Positions 1-6,893 are shown, counted from the stretch's first letter. The stretch is DNA of 8,440 nucleotides from Proteiniphilum sp. UBA5267 (GCA_002411515.1 DHTF01000087.1:11794-20233), one strand, 5' to 3'. The notes: generated from the sequence alone by a model not told the origin. Numbers and translations: made by a program.

Positions 1-294
1 TACAAACACGATTTTGTTGTCAATGCAGGAAAAGACAAACACAACCTCCAACTTAGTCTGGATATTAAAAACTTGATGAACCTGTTCAACTCCAGTTGGG
101 GTGTGGCCAAGTATTTGAATCCTGAAATAGGGACAGAAGCTCGTATCCTCAAATACGAAGGAGTGGATGCTGATGGTGTGGCTACCTTCTCCACCCCCTC
201 TTCCATTCATGGCGATACCCAGGCATTCACACCCAGCTACACATTGGGACAGTGCTGGTATGCTTCAATTGGTATCAAGTATATTTTCAACTAA
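1..294 (+). CDS. TonB-dependent outer-membrane receptor, C-terminal fragment
   Basis: The frame is open from the first base and ends at TAA 292-294, so the gene begins outside the window; only the last 97 residues are visible. The fragment has alternating hydrophobic beta-strand segments such as NLQLSLDIKNLMNLFNSSWG and ends in YASIGIKYIFN. A last strand with an aromatic residue next to the C-terminus is the usual signature of an outer-membrane beta-barrel recognised by the BAM complex. The 'DIKNLMNLFNSSWG' wording resembles large Bacteroidota TonB-dependent receptors with an N-terminal carboxypeptidase-like (Oar-type) domain; this subfamily is from memory. Such proteins import large ligands across the outer membrane using TonB energy. 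The lipoprotein gene follows after 15 bp, so the two are probably co-transcribed and work together. The ligand cannot be told from this fragment. The first in-frame ATG (76) lies inside the domain and is not a start. Confidence 0.82.
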   Translation, partial: YKHDFVVNAGKDKHNLQLSLDIKNLMNLFNSSWGVAKYLNPEIGTEARILKYEGVDADGVATFSTPSSIHGDTQAFTPSYTLGQCWYASIGIKYIFN

Positions 295-309
295 ATAAAA
301 ATATAGACA

Positions 310-1824
310 ATGAAATTAAAATATATATTCTCATTACTCATCGCAACGGTTGCCTTGATGACCAGTTGTGCAGAAGAAGAAACAGTGACGTTGCTCGATG
401 AAATTCAGGTGTCGACGTCCTATGTATCTCTTCCTGTGGATGGCGGTTCTGCAAAGATTACCGTGACAGCGAAGGATAGCTGGACAGCAGAGAAAGTAAC
501 GACCGATAAAAACAAGGTGGAGTGGTTGACAATTTCTACTACTACCGGTAATGCTGGTGAATCTGAGCTGACATTTTCTGCTCCATCGGCCATCGATGGC
601 CGTATGGCAGAAGTTTTGATTCATAGTGGTGGCAAAACTCAGAGAATTAACATTATTCAGGGTGTGATCAAAGTATCGGAAGCCAAAGTATCTGAAGTGA
701 TTGCAGGTCCCGACGGGAAAACATTCCGGGTAACAGGTGTCTGCACTTCCATTGAAAATACGGTATATGGCAACTGGTATCTGACCGATGCGACAGGCTC
801 CTTGTATATATACGGTACACTGGATGAGAAGGGCAATGAAAAAAACTTTCTGAGTCATGGTCTTGAAGTGGGAGATGAAATAACTGTCGAAGGACCGAAG
901 ATCACATACGGTAGTACAATCGAATTGAAAAATGTCACGGTGATCAACATCAACAAATCGCTGGTAAAAGTCGATTCTGTGGAAAACGAAATGCTTCCCA
1001 TCGAGGGGGGTGAATTTACCGCATACCTTACCTGCAAAGGACAAGGTGTATCGGTAGAGATTCCTGAAGATGCCAAGTCATGGTTGTCGATTTCCTCCAT
1101 CCAATCGGCCGGTACGAATGCTGTTGTGAAGTTTAAAGCCGCTGCCAATACTGGCGGGGACCGTGGTACGACGCTCACCTTCCATACTACAGATGGTTCT
1201 AAAGACTATACTACACAAGCATCGCTGAGTCAGAAGGGGGCGATTGTGGAAGTCTCGGTGGCAGACTTTATCGCCGCTGCAGTGGGCGACACGCAATACC
1301 GTTTGACCGGTGTGATCACCAGCATTGCCAATGGAACTTATGGCAATTTATACGTGAGAGATTTCTCTGGCGAAGTCTATGTGTATGGAATCAAGGATTT
1401 CAAGGATAAAGGCCTGAAAGAGGGTGATATCATCACCATTGTCGGCAAACGTGCCGAATACAAAGGGACTCCACAAGTGGGAGGTGCCGTGTTGGAAAGC
1501 AAGATTTCAGTAACCGCTGCTACCATTGCCGATGTACTGACCAAACCCGATTCCAGCCAGGATTACTATATGGTAAGCGGTGAAATTACTGAAATCAAAG
1601 ATCCGATGTACGGCAATCTATATCTGAAAGATGGGGATAGTACTATTTATCTATATGGCTGTTATTCGGGTTATGGTGCATCAGGAGACTTTAAGAAAAA
1701 TTTCTTGGCTACCAAAGGCATCAAAGTGGGGGACACATTGACCGTGATTGCGACCAAAAGCTCTTATAAAGGAGTGGCTCAACTTGCAAATGGTATTTAC
1801 TTCAGCCACGTAAGTGCACAATAA
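310..1824 (+). CDS. Surface lipoprotein with BACON and OB-fold modules
   Basis: This is a predicted 504-residue lipoprotein. Residues 1-19 form a signal peptide (KLK, then a hydrophobic core) ending in the lipobox LMTSC, with Cys20 as the lipidated residue. The next residues, AEEE, resemble the acidic lipoprotein export signal that sends Bacteroidota lipoproteins to the outer face of the outer membrane. Five modules follow: BACON-like (about 32-118), OB-fold-like (122-215), BACON-like (218-310), OB-fold-like (313-398) and OB-fold-like (401-500). Each OB module repeats a core seen as YGNWYLTDATGSLYIYG (153), YGNLYVRDFSGEVYVYG (344) and YGNLYLKDGDSTIYLYG (434), followed by a VGD/EGD turn. OB modules of this kind occur in YhcR-like extracellular nucleases and in Bacteroidota DUF5689-type lipoproteins (from memory). 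BACON modules usually act as spacers or mucin/carbohydrate-associated Ig folds. No catalytic domain is seen, so a binding role with the upstream receptor is inferred; the ligand is unknown. No Shine-Dalgarno precedes the ATG, only A-rich sequence. The gene ends at a strong terminator. Confidence 0.88.
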   Translation: MKLKYIFSLLIATVALMTSCAEEETVTLLDEIQVSTSYVSLPVDGGSAKITVTAKDSWTAEKVTTDKNKVEWLTISTTTGNAGESELTFSAPSAIDGRMAEVLIHSGGKTQRINIIQGVIKVSEAKVSEVIAGPDGKTFRVTGVCTSIENTVYGNWYLTDATGSLYIYGTLDEKGNEKNFLSHGLEVGDEITVEGPKITYGSTIELKNVTVININKSLVKVDSVENEMLPIEGGEFTAYLTCKGQGVSVEIPEDAKSWLSISSIQSAGTNAVVKFKAAANTGGDRGTTLTFHTTDGSKDYTTQASLSQKGAIVEVSVADFIAAAVGDTQYRLTGVITSIANGTYGNLYVRDFSGEVYVYGIKDFKDKGLKEGDIITIVGKRAEYKGTPQVGGAVLESKISVTAATIADVLTKPDSSQDYYMVSGEITEIKDPMYGNLYLKDGDSTIYLYGCYSGYGASGDFKKNFLATKGIKVGDTLTVIATKSSYKGVAQLANGIYFSHVSAQ

Positions 1825-1886
1825 GAAATAGGTAATCCGATGCGATCAGCAATGTAACACACTGCATACATTGTGTGACAGATCAT

Positions 1887-1924
1887 AAAAACCGTGTAGC
1901 AATCATTTGTTACACGGTTTTTTT
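1887..1924 (+). terminator. Intrinsic terminator after the lipoprotein gene
   Basis: AAAAACCGTGTAGCAA (1887-1902) pairs with TTGTTACACGGTTTTT (1907-1922) around the loop TCAT, giving 16 pairs with a single G-U. The T run covers 1918-1924. It lies 62 bp after the lipoprotein stop and closes the receptor/lipoprotein unit. The A run on the other side could let it work on the minus strand too, but no minus-strand gene is near. Confidence 0.9.
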
Positions 1925-1932
1925 CATTTATT

Positions 1933-1964
1933 TTTGCCTGTAGCCACTAAAAAGAATATCTTTG
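1933..1964 (+). promoter_or_regulatory. Bacteroidota-type promoter for the CBM9-like/kinase pair
   Basis: TTTG (1933-1936), a 20-bp spacer and TATCTTTG (1957-1964) match the Bacteroidota primary-sigma consensus TTTG-N19-21-TAnnTTTG. It sits directly after the terminator and before the first gene of the next unit. Transcription would start near 1970, leaving an untranslated leader of roughly 80-110 bases depending on the start codon used. Confidence 0.8.
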
Positions 1965-2076
1965 TTCTTTTCATTTCATTCAATATAGAACCATCCATTA
2001 CGAGGTGACAATTTGATATAAAAGATACATGATAGCCTGAAAATGGCACGGAATGTATATTACACAAGATAAGCTT

Positions 2077-2724
2077 ATGAAGACGCTTCATGTACCCAAT
2101 CAGCATGTTTCGCAGTGTGAAACACCATTCGATAAAATAAAGCTATTGCTTGAGGCAGGAGCCGAAGCAGCGATAGATCAGGTGAACTGGGAAAAGGATT
2201 TTCCGAAGTTATTACCCGTAACGGTGCGGTTAGCACACGACGGGGAGCGTCTTTATCTATACTATCAGGTAACTGCTGAAGCAGTGCGAGCAATGAATAC
2301 CGAAGATTTCGGATCGATTTGGGAAGACAGTTGCGTGGAATTTTTTATGCAGCGTGATGGGGAAGAGGTTTACAGAAACTTCGAATGCAATCTCCTGGGC
2401 GCCTTGTTGGCAGCGCATCATGAAACAAGAGAAAAAGGCACGCAGCTTACCACCGAAGTACAATCGGTCATCAGACAAAGCAGCATCTCTCACAGATATG
2501 AAGACGGGCGTCAGCTAAGCGACTGGACTATGTATCTCGAGATTCCGAAACAAGTTATGGGATTTGCTGTGCATGAATCGCTTGCCGGACAAAAAATAAG
2601 GGCTAACTTTTACAAGTGTGGCGACAAGACACCGGAACCGCATTTTATCAGCTGGAGCCCCATCGACTTGCCCAAACCCAACTTCCATGTTCCGCAGTTT
2701 TTCGGACTGCTGGAGTTGGAATAA
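2077..2724 (+). CDS. Carbohydrate-binding family 9-like (CBM9/DOMON-like) protein
   Basis: This is a cytoplasmic-looking protein of about 215 residues with no signal peptide or membrane segment. It fits the CBM9-like group of the DOMON superfamily, a beta-sandwich sugar-binding fold. Landmarks, counted from ATG 2077, are VNW (36-38), RLAHDGERLYLYYQV (51-65), DSCVEFFM (84-91), NFECN (101-105), WTMYLEIP (150-157), IRANFYKCGD (174-183), HFISWSP (189-195) and PNFHVPQFFG (201-210). The aromatic residues near the end are typical of the family. Full-length members are usually 200-220 residues, so it seems complete. An in-frame ATG at 2053 would add eight residues (MYITQDKL); neither ATG has a clear Shine-Dalgarno. 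I prefer 2077 because MKTLHVP looks like the family's usual beginning. The kinase gene starts 70 bp downstream, probably on the same transcript, which hints at a sugar-related role inside the cell. No substrate is established for this cytoplasmic type. Confidence 0.82.
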   Translation: MKTLHVPNQHVSQCETPFDKIKLLLEAGAEAAIDQVNWEKDFPKLLPVTVRLAHDGERLYLYYQVTAEAVRAMNTEDFGSIWEDSCVEFFMQRDGEEVYRNFECNLLGALLAAHHETREKGTQLTTEVQSVIRQSSISHRYEDGRQLSDWTMYLEIPKQVMGFAVHESLAGQKIRANFYKCGDKTPEPHFISWSPIDLPKPNFHVPQFFGLLELE

Positions 2725-2794
2725 TCACCATGAAGGAAACGAAGTGAATAGATGCTAAGATATTGATAAAGAGAATATAATAACAACCGCGGAA

Positions 2795-3889
2795 ATGAAT
2801 AACCATAGCGAACTGAAAGAAATTGTCTTTCAATTTGTCGAACAGGACAACAATGTACAAATAATGCCCCTTGGCAAAGGACACATCAACGACTCTTACA
2901 AGGTAATCTCAAACGGGAAAGAGTATGTGTTGCAACGCATCAACCATCACATTTTTAAAAATGTTGATCAGCTACAGGATAACATATTCAGGGTAACGAG
3001 TCATATCCGGGCAAAACTGGAGGCACGGGGAGAAACTGACATAGAAAGGAAAGTACTGTCGTTGCTACCTGCACGCGATGAAAAGCTTTACTACAAAGAT
3101 GGGAATGGCGACTACTGGCGTGTGATGGATTTCATTGGTGGTAGCAAAAGCTATGACGAAATAAACCCGGAACTGGCCTACCGTGCCGGCATGGCTTTTG
3201 GTGATTTTCAACAGATGCTGGCCGATCTGCCTGGAGATCCTCTTTTTGAGACCATCCCCAACTTCCACAATATGGAGGCACGCCTGGAGACATTTCGTGC
3301 ATCAGTGAAGAACAACAGGGCCGGTAGACTGAATGAGGTTGCCGATCTGGTAAGTGAGATAGAATTACGTGCCGATGAAATGTGTAAAGCGGAAAGATTG
3401 CATCGGGAAGGTATGTTGCCAAAGAGAACAAACCATTGCGATACCAAAGTAAACAACATCCTTTTCGATGAGGAGGACCGGGTTCTTTGTGTGGTGGACC
3501 TCGATACGGTGATGCCGGGTTATGTGCTGTCGGACTTTGGTGATTTTATTCGCACGGGTGCTAATACGGGTGCCGAAGATGACAAAGAACTGGGCCGTGT
3601 ATCAGTGGATCTGGCTATCTTTGAGGGATATGCAAAGGGATACCTGCAAAAGGCGGGATCGTTCCTGACGAAAATGGAGATTGAAAACCTTGCTTTTGGC
3701 GCAAAGTTGCTGACCTACATGCAAACGGTGCGTTTCTTTACAGATTATATCGATGGCGATACCTATTATAAAATTGCCTATCCCGAACACAATCTGGTAC
3801 GCACCAAAGCACAGTTTAAACTGTTGCAAAGTCTCGAAGAACATTTCGAGGAGATGCAGCGGATCGTGTTACAGGCCGCGGGCTGCTGA
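2795..3889 (+). CDS. NahK-like sugar kinase (aminoglycoside phosphotransferase fold)
   Basis: This 364-residue protein belongs to the APH/choline-kinase fold. It follows the plan of bifidobacterial N-acetylhexosamine 1-kinase (NahK, about 359 residues, recalled from memory) from end to end. The nucleotide loop is GKGHINDSY (27-35). YVLQRINHHIF (44-54) corresponds to NahK's YILQQMNTSIF. The catalytic loop is HCDTKVNN (214-221), with Asp216 the probable base. The metal-binding segment is DLDTVMPG (235-242), then DFGDFIRTGA (247-256), and the late signature YPEHNLVRT is at 329-337. NahK phosphorylates GlcNAc or GalNAc at C1 in the lacto-N-biose/galacto-N-biose pathway, so phosphorylation of an amino sugar or a related sugar is the best guess; the exact substrate is not provable here. 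Homologues in Bacteroides have been labelled as mucin desulfatases, which this fold does not support. It is cytoplasmic, complete, and preceded by the CBM9-like gene. No clear terminator follows it. Confidence 0.85.
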   Translation: MNNHSELKEIVFQFVEQDNNVQIMPLGKGHINDSYKVISNGKEYVLQRINHHIFKNVDQLQDNIFRVTSHIRAKLEARGETDIERKVLSLLPARDEKLYYKDGNGDYWRVMDFIGGSKSYDEINPELAYRAGMAFGDFQQMLADLPGDPLFETIPNFHNMEARLETFRASVKNNRAGRLNEVADLVSEIELRADEMCKAERLHREGMLPKRTNHCDTKVNNILFDEEDRVLCVVDLDTVMPGYVLSDFGDFIRTGANTGAEDDKELGRVSVDLAIFEGYAKGYLQKAGSFLTKMEIENLAFGAKLLTYMQTVRFFTDYIDGDTYYKIAYPEHNLVRTKAQFKLLQSLEEHFEEMQRIVLQAAGC

Positions 3890-3941
3890 TCACGAATACA
3901 AATAAATATCGTAAAAACAGTCGGAGCAAAGAAAAAATTAC

Positions 3942-3949
3942 TATCTTTG
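3942..3949 (+). promoter_or_regulatory. -7 promoter box upstream of DUF177/rpmF
   Basis: TATCTTTG is an exact match to the Bacteroidota -7 element TAnnTTTG, 25 bp before the GTG start. Transcription would begin about 3955, leaving a leader of roughly 20 bases. No convincing TTTG lies 19-21 bp upstream (the region reads CAGTCGGAG), so the -33 half is weak. This probably drives the DUF177-rpmF transcript separately from the kinase gene. Confidence 0.65.
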
Positions 3950-3963
3950 CACCGCTTTATTTT

Positions 3964-3970
3964 GAGGAGA
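3964..3970 (+). promoter_or_regulatory. Ribosome binding site that fixes the GTG start of DUF177
   Basis: GAGGAGA ends four bases before GTG 3975-3977. It is the only clear Shine-Dalgarno in the window and supports this non-ATG start; the protein then begins MAKFSLYN, a normal DUF177 beginning. Confidence 0.7.
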
Positions 3971-3974
3971 AAAC

Positions 3975-4556
3975 GTGGCAAAGTTTAGTTTGTACAATAT
4001 TTCCCTAAAGAATCTTTCCATTGGACTACATACCTATGAGTATGAGTTGGATCGCAAATTCTTTGAAGCCATCGATGGCGATGAAGTAAGGAAAGGTAAC
4101 GTGAAGGTGACGGTCTCAGTGAGAAGAACGTCATCTATGTTTGAATTTGATTTCGATATCAAAGGGGTGGTGCAGGTGCCCTGCACGCGTTGTCTCGATG
4201 ACATGAATCAGGAGGTGGAGACCAAAAACAGACTCATTGTAAAGTTCGGAAAAGAATATTCCGAAGAGAGTGATGAGATTGTGATTATTCCTGAAGATGA
4301 GGGAGAGATCAACATCGCATGGTTCCTTTATGAATTTATTGCGCTGACCATCCCCATCAAACATGTGCACCCTGCCGGTGAATGCAACAGGATGATTTCA
4401 TCAAAGCTGCGCAAGCATCGTGCTGTAAGTGCCGAAGATGGTGAGGAGGATGAGGACGAAATAGGTGACGAAGAAGAATTCATCGATGAAGAGGGTACAC
4501 CGCCCACCGATCCCCGATGGGATGTCCTGAAAGGATTGGACATCGACGAAAATTGA
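3975..4556 (+). CDS. DUF177 (YceD-family) protein linked to 23S rRNA/bL32
   Basis: This is a 193-residue DUF177/YceD protein with a GTG start. The family mark is VPCTRCLDD with Cys70 and Cys73 in a CxxC pattern, plus the closing DPRWDVLKGL (179-188), where most members carry a PRW-L motif. A third cysteine, Cys137, lies in PAGECN. Residues about 154-173 are almost entirely Asp/Glu, giving a very acidic tail. Members are found beside rpmF in most bacteria. A DUF177 protein was shown in plants and bacteria to be needed for normal 23S rRNA accumulation, so a role in large-subunit assembly is likely. Here rpmF follows after 30 bp, as expected. It is cytoplasmic. Whether the CxxC binds zinc cannot be judged from the sequence. 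Confidence 0.9.
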   Translation: MAKFSLYNISLKNLSIGLHTYEYELDRKFFEAIDGDEVRKGNVKVTVSVRRTSSMFEFDFDIKGVVQVPCTRCLDDMNQEVETKNRLIVKFGKEYSEESDEIVIIPEDEGEINIAWFLYEFIALTIPIKHVHPAGECNRMISSKLRKHRAVSAEDGEEDEDEIGDEEEFIDEEGTPPTDPRWDVLKGLDIDEN

Positions 4557-4586
4557 AATTATAAACAGTAATAATTATAGATACAA

Positions 4587-4772
4587 ATGGCACATCCAAA
4601 AAGAAGACAGTCTTCTGCAAGACAAGGAAAAAGAAGGTCGCACGACCATGCTAAATTACCCACCATGGCTGTATGCCCCAATTGTGGCGCCTGGCATATC
4701 TATCATACCGTCTGCGGCGAATGCGGGTATTATAGAGGAAAATTGGCAATTGAAAAAGAGGTTACTGCATAG
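4587..4772 (+). CDS. rpmF: 50S ribosomal protein L32 (bL32)
   Basis: This 61-residue bL32 has normal family length. It opens with MAHPKRRQSSARQGKRRSHD, a very basic arm that lies in 23S rRNA. A zinc ribbon follows with Cys30, Cys33, Cys43 and Cys46 (CPNC...CGEC), so this is the zinc-binding 'C+' form and not a cysteine-free paralogue. It sits 30 bp behind DUF177 and ends at an intrinsic terminator about 30 bp after its stop. No Shine-Dalgarno precedes the ATG, only AT-rich sequence (ATAATTATAGATACAA), which is common in Bacteroidota. Confidence 0.97.
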   Translation: MAHPKRRQSSARQGKRRSHDHAKLPTMAVCPNCGAWHIYHTVCGECGYYRGKLAIEKEVTA

Positions 4773-4803
4773 ACTTCTCTCTTTCATCTGATAGAATCAA
4801 GAG

Positions 4804-4839
4804 ACCCTGAAATGACCCGACCGTGTTTCAGGGTTTTTT
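4804..4839 (+). terminator. Intrinsic terminator between rpmF and fabH
   Basis: ACCCTGAAA (4804-4812) pairs perfectly with TTTCAGGGT (4826-4834) across a 13-base loop, followed by TTTTTT (4834-4839). It lies inside the cluster, 31 bp after rpmF and only 28 bp before fabH. It probably lowers read-through so that bL32 is made in excess of FabH, Era and Der. No good separate fabH promoter is visible in the short remaining gap. Confidence 0.85.
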
Positions 4840-4867
4840 CTCATCTTTCACATTATTGACGACGACA

Positions 4868-5875
4868 ATGCAATTAAACGCAGTGATAACGGGAATAGCC
4901 GCCAGTGTGCCGGACTATATTCTTACCAATGAGGAGCTTTCTGCCATGGTGGATACTTCAGATGAGTGGATCGTGACCCGCGTAGGAATTAAAGAAAGAC
5001 GCATTCTGAAAGGAGAGCAACAGGGCATATCGGTGCTGGGCACGCAAGCGGTAAAGGAATTGTTGACAAAGACCGCTACTTCTGCAACAGAAATAGATGC
5101 GGTAATATTTGCCACATCTACTCCCGATCATATCTTTCCGTCGGCTGCTTCGATCGTGGCAGAGAATAATGGGATCAAGAATGCTTTCTGTTTCGACATG
5201 GAGGTGGCTTGTTCCGGCTTTATCTATGGTCTGGAAATCTGTAACGGATTAATTAAAACCGGGAAGTATAAAAAAATCATACTGCTTGCCGGAGACAAGA
5301 TGTCTTCCATTACCAATTATAAGGATCGCACAACCTGTCCACTTTTTGGAGATGCCGCAGGAGCTGTGCTGATAGAGCCCACTGAAGAAAATATCGGTAT
5401 CATGGATGCTGAACTCCATTCCGACGGAATAGGCTACAAGCCGCTACAAATGAAAGCGGGGGGAAGTAAATTTCCGGCATCACACGAGACAGTAGATAAT
5501 TCCGAACATACCGTCTATCAAGACGGAAAGGTTGTTTTCAAATATGCAGTCTCGCGCATGGCAGAAGTCTCGGAGTCAGTCATGAAAAGAAACAACCTTA
5601 CAGTTGACGATGTGGACTGGCTGGTACCCCACCAAGCGAACATGCGGATTATTGATGCAGCAATTGAACGGACCGGTTTGCCGCGAGAGAAGGTGATGAT
5701 CAACATTGAGCGATATGGCAATACCAGCGCCGGCACCATTCCTCTCTGTCTGTGGGAGTGGGAGCCCAAACTACGCAAGGGGGATAATGTAATTCTCACT
5801 GCTTTCGGTGCGGGATTTTCATGGGGTAGTATTTACCTGAAATGGGGATATGATTACGAGGAAACGCAGAAATAA
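4868..5875 (+). CDS. fabH: Beta-ketoacyl-ACP synthase III (FabH)
   Basis: FabH condenses a short acyl-CoA with malonyl-ACP to begin each fatty-acid chain in the cytoplasm. The protein has 335 residues. The thiolase-fold triad is complete: Cys115 in MEVACSGF, His255 in VPHQAN and Asn285 in [24 protein letters not shown] (30-45) and the closing [14 protein letters not shown] are also typical. I chose ATG 4868 ([10 protein letters not shown]). An in-frame GTG at 4823 would start inside the terminator hairpin and add an unrelated MFQGFF leader. Acyl-CoA choice (acetyl or branched, as in many Bacteroidota) cannot be read with confidence. A 124-bp gap with a stem-loop separates it from era. Confidence 0.95.
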   Translation: MQLNAVITGIAASVPDYILTNEELSAMVDTSDEWIVTRVGIKERRILKGEQQGISVLGTQAVKELLTKTATSATEIDAVIFATSTPDHIFPSAASIVAENNGIKNAFCFDMEVACSGFIYGLEICNGLIKTGKYKKIILLAGDKMSSITNYKDRTTCPLFGDAAGAVLIEPTEENIGIMDAELHSDGIGYKPLQMKAGGSKFPASHETVDNSEHTVYQDGKVVFKYAVSRMAEVSESVMKRNNLTVDDVDWLVPHQANMRIIDAAIERTGLPREKVMINIERYGNTSAGTIPLCLWEWEPKLRKGDNVILTAFGAGFSWGSIYLKWGYDYEETQK

Positions 5876-5928
5876 GCATCGGAGGCTTGCGACATGCCAC
5901 AACAGGTGCTTGTATATAGCCTGATGCT
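5875..5928. other. Imperfect stem-loop in the fabH-era gap
   Basis: AGCATC-GG-AGGCT (5875-5887) pairs with AGCCTGATGCT (5918-5928): eleven base pairs with a two-G bulge on the 5' side. The enclosed 30 bases can form short extra pairings such as ACA/TGT (5892-5894 with 5911-5913) and CAC/GTG. It starts at the fabH stop codon. There is no T run after it, so it is not a standard terminator; RNA processing, stability or a fold that limits read-through are possible roles. Confidence 0.45.
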
Positions 5929-5999
5929 TACTGCTCTGAATTGAAAGCTGGCCTTCCGGGGCTGCATGCTGACAGATTAAACAGTGAAAATTGAAAAAG

Positions 6000-6893
6000 A
6001 TGCAGGAGCAAAATCATCGTTCTGGTTTCGTTAATATTGTGGGTAATCCCAACGTGGGGAAATCTACATTGATGAATCGGCTGGTGGGTGAGAAGATCTC
6101 GATCATTACAGCCAAGGCACAAACCACACGGCACCGGATTATCGGAATCGTGAATACGCCTGCATACCAGATTGTCTACTCCGATACACCAGGTGTACTG
6201 CGACCCAGTTACAAACTGCAGGAACAAATGCTCAACTTCTCTCTTTCCGCATTACAGGATGCCGACGTGCTGCTTTATGTGACCGATGTTGTAGAGAAGA
6301 TAGACAAAAACGACGAGTTTCTGGCGAAGGTGCAGCAACTGGAGATGCCCGTGCTGTTGTTGATTAACAAAATTGATCAGACCAATCAAGCCGCACTCGA
6401 AGCTATGGTGGCACAATGGAGAACCCTGTTGCCGAAGGCTGAGATATTTCCAATTTCTGCCTTGAATAACTTCGCTATAGAGATGGTGCAAAAGCGTATC
6501 CTGGAACTCCTGCCTGAGTCACCTCCTTATTTCGAGAAAGACGCCCTCACCGATAAGCCGGCGCGCTTTTTTGTAGCTGAGATTATCCGGGAGAAAGCGC
6601 TGTTACTTTATCAGAAAGAGATTCCTTACTCCATAGAAGTGGGAGTGGAGGAGTTTAAGGAGGAAGAAGATATCATCAGGATCAGGGCCATTATTTTGGT
6701 GGAAAGAGATACGCAAAAAGGAATTGTGATTGGCCATAAGGGTGAATCACTAAAAAAAGTGGGTACGATGGCCCGCAAAGATATCGAACGGTTTTTTGAA
6801 AAGAAAATCTTCCTCCAACTCTACGTAAAGGTCGAGAAAGACTGGCGTAACAGAGACAACCTGCTGAAGACATTTGGTTATAAACTGGATTGA
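6000..6893 (+). CDS. era: GTPase Era, 30S assembly factor
   Basis: Era binds the 3' end of 16S rRNA and checks late 30S assembly, cycling with GTP. Counted from ATG 6000 it has 297 residues, normal for the family. The G domain shows G1 GNPNVGKS (15-22), G2 QTTRHR (41-46), G3 DTPG (62-65), G4 NKID (123-126) and G5 SAL (153-155). The C-terminal KH domain has GIVIGHKGESLKKVG (241-255), containing the GxxG loop that grips RNA. An in-frame TTG at 5991 is an alternative start adding three residues (MKK); ATG is preferred because no Shine-Dalgarno favours the TTG. Der follows 69 bp downstream. Confidence 0.97.
   Translation: MQEQNHRSGFVNIVGNPNVGKSTLMNRLVGEKISIITAKAQTTRHRIIGIVNTPAYQIVYSDTPGVLRPSYKLQEQMLNFSLSALQDADVLLYVTDVVEKIDKNDEFLAKVQQLEMPVLLLINKIDQTNQAALEAMVAQWRTLLPKAEIFPISALNNFAIEMVQKRILELLPESPPYFEKDALTDKPARFFVAEIIREKALLLYQKEIPYSIEVGVEEFKEEEDIIRIRAIILVERDTQKGIVIGHKGESLKKVGTMARKDIERFFEKKIFLQLYVKVEKDWRNRDNLLKTFGYKLD

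Noticed and set aside
334..1044. A 236-codon open frame on the minus strand inside the lipoprotein gene
   Set aside because: It is antisense to a gene with a clear signal peptide and repeated domains. Its translation is rich in Cys, His and Phe with no recognisable motif, as expected of a shadow frame.
766..1650. Possible recent tandem duplication of the OB modules at DNA level
   Set aside because: The repeat cores match in protein but differ widely in bases, so the duplication is old or the modules were assembled separately.
2730..2747. A five-codon reading frame (MKETK) between the CBM9-like gene and the kinase gene
   Set aside because: It is too short to judge, with no Shine-Dalgarno and no attenuator-like structure around it.
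3896..3912. CGAATA...TATCG pairing after the kinase gene as a terminator
   Set aside because: There are only about five pairs with a bulge and no T run, so it was not called.
5991..5999. TTG start for era, three codons upstream of the ATG
   Set aside because: It has no ribosome-binding support; the ATG at 6000 gives a normal Era beginning.
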